Shown here one piece after another: positions 1 to 5,685 of a stretch of DNA of 6,182 nt. The stretch comes from Cyclobacteriaceae bacterium (GTDB lineage: Bacteria > Bacteroidota > Bacteroidia > Cytophagales > Cyclobacteriaceae), in assembly GCA_030589835.1 (NCBI GenBank), contig JAUUZS010000273.1, positions 1 to 6,182 of the forward strand, read 5' to 3'. The position numbers and the translations under genes were made by a program. Under the pieces are notes generated by a model that saw only the letters and a program-made list of their open reading frames with translations, was not told the DNA's origin and did not search any database. The number at the start of each line of letters is the position of its first letter. Position 1 is the stretch's first letter.

Positions 1-119
1 ATCTCGACGATCCAATCTCTGCAATATCCGATGGGTACGTTATTTTCTGTTTGACAAGCGACCACACAGTCGCTGCACCCAACGCATTTCTTTGTATCTA
101 CTGCCATTGCATATCTCAT
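1..119 (-). CDS. 4Fe-4S electron-transfer subunit of molybdoenzyme (PsrB/PhsB/NrfC type), N-terminal part
   Basis: Only the first 39 codons are inside the window; the gene continues past the left edge. The product begins [11 protein letters not shown] and then shows a ferredoxin cluster, Cys12-x2-Cys15-x2-Cys18-x3-Cys22, followed by QTENNVP. This is the usual opening of the four-cluster ferredoxin subunits that pair with PsrA/PhsA/DmsA-type catalytic subunits. Such subunits wire electrons between the molybdenum subunit and a membrane quinone-interacting subunit. No signal peptide is visible, which fits co-export with the Tat-bearing partner. The start ATG (119..117) overlaps the upstream gene's TGA as ATGA, and a GAGGAGG sits 7 nt upstream, so translational coupling is likely. 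An alternative start is Met5. The exact subfamily cannot be settled from 39 residues; a NrfD/PsrC-like membrane subunit would be expected farther left. Confidence 0.88.
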   Translation of the reverse strand, partial: MRYAMAVDTKKCVGCSDCVVACQTENNVPIGYCRDWIVE

Positions 120-2359
120 GACGCTACCTCCTCTTTATGTGGATTTTCTAATCTAATTGTTACAAAATTGCCCCTCATTCCGGTACCTCCCATCACTGGG
201 TCAACCATGACGTTCGTAATTAATTCCGTGTCGCTTGCTCCTTTTCCATACGACCGTGACAATTTCTTTTCTGTATGGCCAAAACCGTGTACCATATACA
301 CCGAATCATGTCTTATCCTTTCTGTAATCCTTACTTTTATTGGAAAAGATGATAGTACTCCGTCCTGGTTTTCCAGCCAAACTTCCTGACCTTTTTTAAG
401 ATCCCATTCCTTGGCTACAATTGGATTTACCCAAAGCACATTTTCATCCATTAAGTCTGTAAGGTTTGGATTGTTTGCCGTCCTGCTAAACGTATGTGCC
501 GGAGTTCGGCCATAATTTAACCTGTAAAAACCAGGCTCCGGTTCGGGATGAGGTGTATAGACCGGCATTGGATCAAAACCTTCAGCCTCAAGGTCGGTGG
601 AATAGAGTTCTATTTTTCCTGTGTTTGTATTGAACTCAATGTCTTCATCTTCAGCAAAATAAAGATCATCATATTCCCTTGGGAATTTCTTAATTCCGAT
701 TTTCTTCATTTCCTCCAGCGAAGTTCCCACTTGCTTCAACTGCCAATCCAATACTTCTTCAATATCATTCCATTGGAAAAATTCATCCAATCCCATTTTA
801 TGAGCCAGTTGTTTTACGATCCACCAATCCGGCTTACTGTTATATTTGGGTTCTGTCGCAGGCATCCTCAGGGCAATACTTGGCTCCCTGTTTTGATCTG
901 TTCTACAATAATCGTATCGTTCCAGGTAAGTACATTCGGGCAGAACCACATCGGCATATCCGGTGATCTCCATGGGCATTGTGTCAATAACAACCATGAA
1001 ATCAAGATTTTGTATGGCTTCCAATGTATTTTTTTGATCCGGAAGCGTAAAAATGAGGTTAGTACCATTTACAATCCACGCTTTGAAATTGCATTCACTG
1101 TCGGGAGTAGGTATGGTAGAATCGCATATATCATTTGATACCACTTCGATGGCAAGATTATAGCGACCATCAGGATGTGCATCGCGCCATGTTTTCTTTG
1201 GTTTCGGAAATTCCGGATGTGGGAAACTTGGCAATGATTTCTTTTCGGGACTGTAATAACCGCCTCTTCTTCCCCAGGAGCCTAACAGTGCATTCAGGAT
1301 GGCTATAGTTCGCAATCTTTGCGTATCATCTCCGTACCAGGTGACATGGCGGCCCGGATGAATGATAACTGCAGGCGAAGCATTGGCCATTTCTTTGGCA
1401 GTTTCCCTGATTACATGAGGTTTAATAGTTGTAATGCCATACGCCCATTCAGGAGTATAGTTTTTTACATGCTCTTTCAACTCCTCTAAACCATAGCAAT
1501 ACTTCTCTACGTATTTTCTATCATACCATTCATTGTAAATAATTTCATGAATCCAGGCTAGAAGTAATGCGATATCCGTAGCCGGTTTAATCGGCAACCA
1601 ATGCTTTGATTTGGAAGCTGCTGTTGAGAATCTTGGATCAACGGTAATAATAGTTGCTCCTTTGTCAATGGCATCAGACATTTCCTGTACCTGACCGTTG
1701 TGCATGTTTTCACCAATGTGAGATCCAATAAGCACCAGGCATTTCGTGTCGCGAATATCCACTCTTTCAGGAGAGGCGATAATTTCACCATAAGTGGCTA
1801 GAAAGGCAACCTCCCTGGGACCACGGCATTGAGCAAAAGATGGCGCAGTGATATTTGTGGATCCAAAAGCCTTGAGTAAATCCCCAAAAAATTTCCCTCC
1901 AGAACCATGCGTAAACAAGGCCGTACACTCAGGCCCATACTTTTCCTTTACCTTATTGAGATTTTTAGCAACTACATCTAGCGCTTCATCCCAGCTGGCT
2001 TCTACAAATTGCTGTTTGCCATCTATAGTTTTACGGATCAATGGAGTTTTCAGTCGGTCTTCATCGTAATACATCCCAACTCCTCCGGTACCTCTTGGGC
2101 AAAGTCTGCCATTGCAATGTGGATCATCGTCATTGCCAATGATTTTCCAGATGTTTCCTTCATCATTTTTATATACCCAAGCGGCACATTTCCAGAAACA
2201 CACTTCGCAATAGGTAGGGGTACGGTTGAATAAATCTTCTACAGGACTTTCATCGGAAACAATGGCTCCATTCGCCCAATTGAACAAAGGAGTTGCCAAT
2301 GTTACACCACCTACACCTAAGCTGGATATTTTTAAGAACTCTCTCCTGGACTGCTTCAT
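116..2359 (-). CDS. Tat-exported molybdopterin oxidoreductase catalytic subunit (PsrA/PhsA-like)
   Basis: This 747-residue protein belongs to the DMSO reductase (complex iron-sulfur molybdoenzyme) family. It opens with a twin-arginine signal (SRREFLK, residues 4-10, then a hydrophobic stretch), so it should be exported folded to the periplasm. An N-terminal 4Fe-4S site is formed by Cys51-x2-Cys54-x3-Cys58 and Cys87. Cys178, in [10 protein letters not shown], sits where Cys-ligated enzymes such as PsrA/PhsA coordinate molybdenum. Cofactor-binding stretches follow (GSHIGEN near 212; VDPRFS near 240; [11 protein letters not shown] near 358; NGTNL near 431), and a C-terminal molydopterin dinucleotide-binding domain spans about 612-737. 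The length matches PsrA/PhsA (about 750) better than TtrA or SoeA, which are longer. Likely substrates are thiosulfate, polysulfide or another sulfur oxyanion; the direction is not determinable here. It is followed by its ferredoxin subunit with a 4-base overlap, and the start has no clear ribosome binding site. Confidence 0.9.
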   Translation of the reverse strand: MKQSRREFLKISSLGVGGVTLATPLFNWANGAIVSDESPVEDLFNRTPTYCEVCFWKCAAWVYKNDEGNIWKIIGNDDDPHCNGRLCPRGTGGVGMYYDEDRLKTPLIRKTIDGKQQFVEASWDEALDVVAKNLNKVKEKYGPECTALFTHGSGGKFFGDLLKAFGSTNITAPSFAQCRGPREVAFLATYGEIIASPERVDIRDTKCLVLIGSHIGENMHNGQVQEMSDAIDKGATIITVDPRFSTAASKSKHWLPIKPATDIALLLAWIHEIIYNEWYDRKYVEKYCYGLEELKEHVKNYTPEWAYGITTIKPHVIRETAKEMANASPAVIIHPGRHVTWYGDDTQRLRTIAILNALLGSWGRRGGYYSPEKKSLPSFPHPEFPKPKKTWRDAHPDGRYNLAIEVVSNDICDSTIPTPDSECNFKAWIVNGTNLIFTLPDQKNTLEAIQNLDFMVVIDTMPMEITGYADVVLPECTYLERYDYCRTDQNREPSIALRMPATEPKYNSKPDWWIVKQLAHKMGLDEFFQWNDIEEVLDWQLKQVGTSLEEMKKIGIKKFPREYDDLYFAEDEDIEFNTNTGKIELYSTDLEAEGFDPMPVYTPHPEPEPGFYRLNYGRTPAHTFSRTANNPNLTDLMDENVLWVNPIVAKEWDLKKGQEVWLENQDGVLSSFPIKVRITERIRHDSVYMVHGFGHTEKKLSRSYGKGASDTELITNVMVDPVMGGTGMRGNFVTIRLENPHKEEVAS
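127..133 (-). promoter_or_regulatory. Shine-Dalgarno sequence for the 4Fe-4S subunit
   Basis: GAGGAGG reads on the minus strand inside the last codons (E-E-V) of the molybdoenzyme gene and ends 7 nt before the ATG at 119. It supports that start over Met5. It is notable because none of the other starts in the window shows such a motif. Confidence 0.6.
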
Positions 2360-2409
2360 ATTATCAGTGTTTTTTACAAAAAGAGATAATTTTATTTCTT
2401 TATTATTTT

Positions 2410-2425
2410 CACACTAGAAAGTGTG
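2410..2425. repeat. Inverted repeat CACACT-AGAA-AGTGTG upstream of the molybdoenzyme gene
   Basis: Perfect 6-bp arms flank a 4-bp spacer, with the near edge about 50 bp upstream of the molybdoenzyme ATG. It could be an operator for a dimeric regulator or a small hairpin in the 5' leader. Its half-sites point the opposite way from the TGTGA-N6-TCACA sites nearby, so it is probably not a site for the same protein. Function is unknown. Confidence 0.4.
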
Positions 2426-2484
2426 TAATCTTAGAAAGATTAAAAAATCAAAGTGCAAATGAACCTATTAAAAGTGAAAAAAAA

Positions 2485-2500
2485 CATGATTATGGTCATG
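2485..2500. repeat. Inverted repeat CATGA-N6-TCATG
   Basis: Perfect 5-bp arms around a 6-bp spacer give the same geometry as a CRP/FNR-type site, but the half-site (CATGA) differs from TGTGA in its first two bases. Its centre (2492.5) lies about 34 bp upstream of a weak minus-strand -7-like element (TTCATTTG, 2462..2455), which would put it near -42 of that hypothetical promoter. Short arms in AT-rich DNA can occur by chance. Confidence 0.3.
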
Positions 2501-2528
2501 AAAAAGGCATAAAATACCCAATAAAAAT

Positions 2529-2546
2529 TTGTGTTAATTATCACAT
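2529..2546. promoter_or_regulatory. Degenerate CRP/FNR-family-like operator (TGTGT-N6-TCACA)
   Basis: The half-site TGTGT (2530-2534) and TCACA (2541-2545) are separated by 6 bp and differ from the perfect palindrome at 2570-2587 by one base in the pentamer core. The centre-to-centre distance to that site is 41 bp, close to four helical turns, so both would lie on nearly the same face of the DNA. It is a candidate site for the minus-strand operon or for cooperative binding. Confidence 0.4.
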
Positions 2547-2569
2547 AAAATAAGAATAGTGCAATATCA

Positions 2570-2587
2570 ATGTGATGTAAATCACAT
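2570..2587. promoter_or_regulatory. Perfect CRP/FNR-family-like palindrome (ATGTGAT-GTAA-ATCACAT)
   Basis: Two perfect 7-bp arms flank a 4-bp spacer; in the classical description it is TGTGA-N6-TCACA, identical to the E. coli CRP core consensus. FNR sites (TTGAT-N4-ATCAA) share the same spacing but differ at the outer base, so the motif looks more CRP-like. Bacteroidota carry many Crp/Fnr-family regulators, and which one binds cannot be told from the window. The site lies roughly mid-way between the divergent genes, 187 bp from the octaheme start and 219 bp from the molybdoenzyme start, so it may serve both operons. Confidence 0.65.
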
Positions 2588-2689
2588 ACAAAACTTATGA
2601 AAACGTCCATATGTTAAATAGAGTTAGATTTTGATTTTGCGAAATAGGATCAGGTGAAATTTTTACATGTTGAGTAATGCAAAAGACTT

Positions 2690-2707
2690 ATGTGATTATT
2701 ATCATAT
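2690..2707. promoter_or_regulatory. CRP/FNR-family-like operator (TGTGA-N6-TCATA) at about -41 of the octaheme promoter
   Basis: The arms ATGTGAT and ATCATAT match at 6 of 7 paired positions around a TATT spacer. The centre (2698.5) is 32 bp upstream of the centre of a TAnnTTTG element (2727-2734). If transcription starts near 2739-2740, the site sits near -41, the position used by class II CRP/FNR activators. No TTG -33 element is seen where one would be expected, which fits activator dependence. Confidence 0.5.
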
Positions 2708-2726
2708 AGGCCAATAATTCCGAGTC

Positions 2727-2734
2727 TAATTTTG
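2727..2734 (+). promoter_or_regulatory. Bacteroidota-type -7 promoter element (TAATTTTG) for the octaheme operon
   Basis: The sequence fits the TAnnTTTG -7 consensus of Bacteroidota primary-sigma promoters exactly. It would give a start of transcription around 2738-2741 and a leader of roughly 25-28 nt before the ATG at 2766. A -33 TTG is missing; the activator-like palindrome at 2690-2707 occupies that side. Confidence 0.5.
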
Positions 2735-2765
2735 TGATCAAATAAATTTTTTAGACCATTTCGAT

Positions 2766-4385
2766 ATGGATAAGATTTCAATTAGAATGGCAAGGAATAT
2801 ACTACTTGTCTTTGTTTATACTTTTATAGGACTTATTGCAATAAACTACTTTCACAAGGAAGAAGAGCCGAATATAAAGCTTGAGGCGCTAAAAAATAAG
2901 TATGCTATTAAGGATACCGCATCTGTAGATCACAGCTTATTTGTAGAGCTACAAAAGGAATTTGACACTCCTCAGGAGGTAACAGAAGCATGCCTGACTT
3001 GTCATAACGGTACACATAAGGAAATCATGGCTTCTGCCCACTGGAATTGGGAGCGTGTATCCTATATAGAAGGCAGAGGAATAAAAAGCCTGGGAAAGAA
3101 AAACATCCTTAACAATTTTTGCATAGGGGCGGAGAGCAATGAGCAGGCATGTGCCAAATGCCATATCGGGTTTGGAATGAGTGACGATCACTTTGATTTT
3201 GATAATCAAAAAAATGTGGATTGTATGGTCTGCCATGATCAAAGTGAATTGTATTTAAAGGGGTCTTCTATGGCAGGCTACCCCGACAGAGAAGTGAATC
3301 TGACAGAAGTAGCACAACATGTGGGGGCGCCTCAGAAAACCAATTGTGGGGCGTGTCATTTTTATAGCGGCGGAGGTAATAATGTGAAGCATGGAGATCT
3401 TGAAGAAGGACTCATTGGCTGCGATCGTGAAGTTGATGTGCATATGGCAGGTAACGGAATGGATATGGAATGCACCGCTTGTCATACAACTGAAAAACAT
3501 AATATCAGTGGCAAGCTCTATTCTGTATCGTCCAATAATGTAAACAGGTCAACGTGCGAATCATGCCACACCAACACTCCTCACCATGATAATATCCTCA
3601 ACACACATACCTCCAAAGTATCGTGTCAGGCATGTCACATTCCTACATATGCCAAAGTGAACTCTACAAAAATGAGTTGGCTTTGGTCCGATGCAGGTAA
3701 ATTGAAAGATGGCAAGCCATATTTCGAAGAAGATAGCCTTGGAAACCATGACTATATGTCAATTAAAGGGAGCTTCAAATGGGAAAGAAATGTAAAACCC
3801 GAATATGTATGGTTCAATGGAACGGCCGATCATTATTTATTAGGAGATTCGATTGATGATTCAAAGATAGTAGTAATGAATCAACTTAATGGCTCACACG
3901 ATGATCCGGAGTCAAAGATCATCCCTGTCAAAGTACATCGGGGAGATCAGATTTACGACATAAATTATAAAACGCTTATACAACCGAAGCTCTACTCACC
4001 AAACGTGGGTGATAGTGCATATTGGAGTGATTTTGACTGGCAAACTGCTGCTATAGCAGGCATGGAACGGATTGGCTTGCCTTATAGTGGCGAATATGGT
4101 TTTGTGGAGACAGAAATGTATTGGCCAATCAATCACATGGTTGCGCCAAAAGAATCGTCCTTGTCCTGTGCTGAGTGTCACAACAGTACAAATAGCCGTC
4201 TGGCAGGTTTAGATGATTTTTACCTTCCGGGAAGGGACAAAAATGAATTTCTTGATGCTATTGGACGGTTTTCAATAATTCTTGCAGTATTAGGAGTTAT
4301 CATTCATGGCTTCGCCAGGTTCTTTGCTAATAATGTGAAACTAGACAAAATAGAAAACTTAATTTCTGAAAAGAAAAAAGGTTGA
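2766..4385 (+). CDS. otr: Membrane-anchored octaheme c-type cytochrome, tetrathionate reductase (OTR) family
   Basis: This 539-residue protein has eight CxxCH heme c motifs, with histidines at 80, 133, 157, 198, 240, 268, 291 and 472. The spacing, with seven motifs by residue 291 and the last near the C-terminus, and the stretches NNFCIGAESNEQ (117-128), KMSWLWSDAG (302-311) and PEYVWFNG (345-352) recall the Shewanella octaheme tetrathionate reductase family. OTR reduces tetrathionate, and in vitro also nitrite and hydroxylamine; its catalytic heme 2 carries a lysine ligand. By position, Cys119 and Lys165 are candidates for the active-site Cys and Lys. Residues about 11-28 form an uncleaved signal-anchor helix, and about 500-520 a second membrane helix followed by a Lys-rich tail, so the heme domain should be periplasmic with both ends in the cytoplasm. 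Shewanella OTR is soluble, so this form differs. The ATG at 2766 is favoured; Met8 is an alternative. The downstream cytochrome b is the likely electron donor. The substrate is unproven. Confidence 0.88.
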   Translation: MDKISIRMARNILLVFVYTFIGLIAINYFHKEEEPNIKLEALKNKYAIKDTASVDHSLFVELQKEFDTPQEVTEACLTCHNGTHKEIMASAHWNWERVSYIEGRGIKSLGKKNILNNFCIGAESNEQACAKCHIGFGMSDDHFDFDNQKNVDCMVCHDQSELYLKGSSMAGYPDREVNLTEVAQHVGAPQKTNCGACHFYSGGGNNVKHGDLEEGLIGCDREVDVHMAGNGMDMECTACHTTEKHNISGKLYSVSSNNVNRSTCESCHTNTPHHDNILNTHTSKVSCQACHIPTYAKVNSTKMSWLWSDAGKLKDGKPYFEEDSLGNHDYMSIKGSFKWERNVKPEYVWFNGTADHYLLGDSIDDSKIVVMNQLNGSHDDPESKIIPVKVHRGDQIYDINYKTLIQPKLYSPNVGDSAYWSDFDWQTAAIAGMERIGLPYSGEYGFVETEMYWPINHMVAPKESSLSCAECHNSTNSRLAGLDDFYLPGRDKNEFLDAIGRFSIILAVLGVIIHGFARFFANNVKLDKIENLISEKKKG

Positions 4386-4386
4386 T

Positions 4387-4428
4387 GCCCAATTTTTTTA
4401 ATAAAGAAGTTATTCAAAAAAATAGGGC
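4387..4428 (+). other. Intercistronic hairpin between the octaheme and cytochrome b genes
   Basis: Starting one base after the octaheme stop codon, GCCCAATTTTTTT (4387-4399) pairs with AAAAAAATAGGGC (4416-4428) at 12 of 13 positions. The loop continues as AATAA/TTATT (4400-4404 with 4410-4414) around AGAAG, with C4415 bulged. No long T-run follows (only ATTTTA), so it is a poor classical intrinsic terminator. It may act as a partial attenuator, or as an RNA processing or stability element that sets the octaheme mRNA level above that of the downstream genes. No new promoter is evident between it and the next gene. Confidence 0.55.
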
Positions 4429-4458
4429 GATTTTAAATACTAAATCAAATTGCTAGAA

Positions 4459-5112
4459 ATGAAGAAGGAATATATTTATAAACGATTTGAACGGTTTTGG
4501 CATTGGTCACAAGCCAGTCTAATCCTGTTTTTAAGTATTACAGGATTTGAAGTACATGATTCAATTCATGTTTTTGGTTTTGATAAGGCGGTTATGTACC
4601 ACCGGGTCGCGGCTTACCTGCTTTTGGGACTTATTGTTTTTGCCATTTTTTGGCACTTCACCACAGGCGAGTGGAAACAATACACTCCTACTATGAAGAA
4701 GTTGAAAGAACAGATCAGGTATTATTCTATAGGGATTTTCAAAAATGAGCATCATCCCACCAAGAAATCTGCTTTAAATAAACTGAACCCGCTACAGGTA
4801 CTCACCTACCTCAGCTTTAAAATTGTGCTAATCCCTTTAGTGGTAGGTACTGGTATTTTATACATGTTTTATAAGCATATAGATGAAAACAACATCATTG
4901 TGATCGCTGATATCCCATTAGATGTCATCGCGATTTGGCATACATTCGGAGCATTTATGCTAATCACCTTTTTGATAGTCCATATTTATATGACCACCAC
5001 AGGTGAGACAATAACTTCAAACATAAAAGCGATGATCACAGGATATGAAGAACTGGAAGGTGAGGAAGATGAGGAAAAAGAGGAGAAGAAAAAATCATCA
5101 ATTGTTGCTTAG
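4459..5112 (+). CDS. Diheme b-type cytochrome, thiosulfate reductase cytochrome b / b561-like membrane subunit
   Basis: The product has 217 residues from the ATG at 4459. A TTG at 4450 would add three residues but is less likely. There are four predicted membrane helices (about 14-32, 46-66, 115-136 and 155-177). The opening RFERFWHWSQASLI with GF and a following His is typical of the b-type cytochromes that serve hydrogenases and sulfur reductases. Candidate heme b ligands are His15 in helix 1, His48 or His66 in helix 2, and His161 and His175 in helix 4, giving two hemes across the membrane. Its role is inferred as quinol oxidation with electron delivery to the octaheme cytochrome encoded just upstream. 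A 73-bp gap containing a hairpin separates the two genes, and the next gene follows after 15 bp. The C-terminus carries an unusual acidic run (about 197-209) followed by lysines. Confidence 0.85.
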   Translation: MKKEYIYKRFERFWHWSQASLILFLSITGFEVHDSIHVFGFDKAVMYHRVAAYLLLGLIVFAIFWHFTTGEWKQYTPTMKKLKEQIRYYSIGIFKNEHHPTKKSALNKLNPLQVLTYLSFKIVLIPLVVGTGILYMFYKHIDENNIIVIADIPLDVIAIWHTFGAFMLITFLIVHIYMTTTGETITSNIKAMITGYEELEGEEDEEKEEKKKSSIVA

Positions 5113-5127
5113 CACTATTTTTAATAA

Positions 5128-5664
5128 ATGAATATGAAAAAGGAAAATGAAGCCATGAGGCCCTATATGAATCCATATTTGGCTGGTATCCTGCTTGGAT
5201 TGTTGCTTTTTATCACCATCTACATTACTGGCCGGGGTCTTGGTGCAAGTGGGGGTATAAAGTCCATGGTGCTGCTGTTAGTAAAAGCTTTCCAGCCAGA
5301 TCAATGGGAAAATGGCACTTATTTTCAGCAATATACTCAGACACATACCGGAAGCCCGCTAAACAGCTGGTTGTTTTTTGAAATCGTAGGAGTAGTAATC
5401 GGCGCTTTTTTCTCGGGGATAATTTCCAATAGGATAGGGTTAAAGATTGATAAAGGCTTTAGGATTACCAATAAGACCAGGCTATTGATGGCCGGAATTG
5501 GCGGCATACTCTTTGGGCTTGGATCTCAAATTGGGCGAGGCTGTACCAGTGGATCGGCATTGAGTGGTATGGCAGTGATGTCATTTGGAGGCATCATCAC
5601 GATGATTGCCATTTTTGGGTCGGCGTATCTGGTGGCCTATTTCTTTAGAAAATTGTGGATTTAA
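5128..5664 (+). CDS. YeeE/YedE family sulfur-transport protein, first half-size subunit
   Basis: This 178-residue integral membrane protein has about four to five hydrophobic helices (roughly 17-34, 82-100, 117-134 and 150-173). It shows the family motifs GRGLGASGG (36-44) and GRGCTSGSALSG (137-147) with Cys139. Members such as TsuA (YeeE) import thiosulfate and use conserved cysteines along the transport path; full-length forms hold two repeats, while this protein holds one. The second repeat is encoded by the next gene, 21 bp downstream, so the two probably form one transporter. Several in-frame starts exist (Met1, Met3, Met10, Met14); the first is kept because it lies closest to the upstream gene, but no Shine-Dalgarno decides it. 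The cargo, thiosulfate or another reduced sulfur species, is inferred from the family and the sulfur-respiration context. Confidence 0.85.
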   Translation: MNMKKENEAMRPYMNPYLAGILLGLLLFITIYITGRGLGASGGIKSMVLLLVKAFQPDQWENGTYFQQYTQTHTGSPLNSWLFFEIVGVVIGAFFSGIISNRIGLKIDKGFRITNKTRLLMAGIGGILFGLGSQIGRGCTSGSALSGMAVMSFGGIITMIAIFGSAYLVAYFFRKLWI

Positions 5665-5685
5665 CTTACTAAAATATATATAGAT

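Larger units (their letters stand above)
2360..2765. other. Divergent intergenic regulatory region (406 bp, non-coding)
   Basis: This very AT-rich stretch separates the two divergent operons. I see no credible gene in it. It holds three CRP/FNR-like palindromes (centres 2537.5, 2578.5 and 2698.5), two other inverted repeats (2410-2425 and 2485-2500) and a plus-strand -7 promoter element (2727-2734). For the minus-strand operon I could not pick a convincing promoter. TTCATTTG (2462..2455) and TCTTTTTG (2384..2377) each miss the Bacteroidota TAnnTTTG consensus by one base. Confidence 0.8.

Noticed and set aside
548..1138. Open frame of 196 codons on the plus strand
   Set aside because: It lies wholly antisense to the well-supported molybdoenzyme gene, and its product resembles no family I recognise.
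2459..2512. Short open frame of 17 codons (MNLLKVKK...) in the divergent region
   Set aside because: It has no ribosome binding signal, lies across an inverted repeat, and is no longer than expected by chance in AT-rich DNA.
2731..2746. TGTGATCAAAT near the promoter as a fourth CRP/FNR site
   Set aside because: Only one half-site (TGTGA) is present; no matching right half lies at the 6-bp spacing.
4387..4428. Classical rho-independent terminator ending the octaheme transcript
   Set aside because: No T-run follows the stem, and the downstream genes are functionally linked and on the same strand; kept as a hairpin of unknown role instead.
4450..4458. TTG start for the cytochrome b gene
   Set aside because: An ATG three codons later gives the usual family N-terminus (MKKEYIYKRFERFWHW), and no ribosome binding signal favours the TTG.
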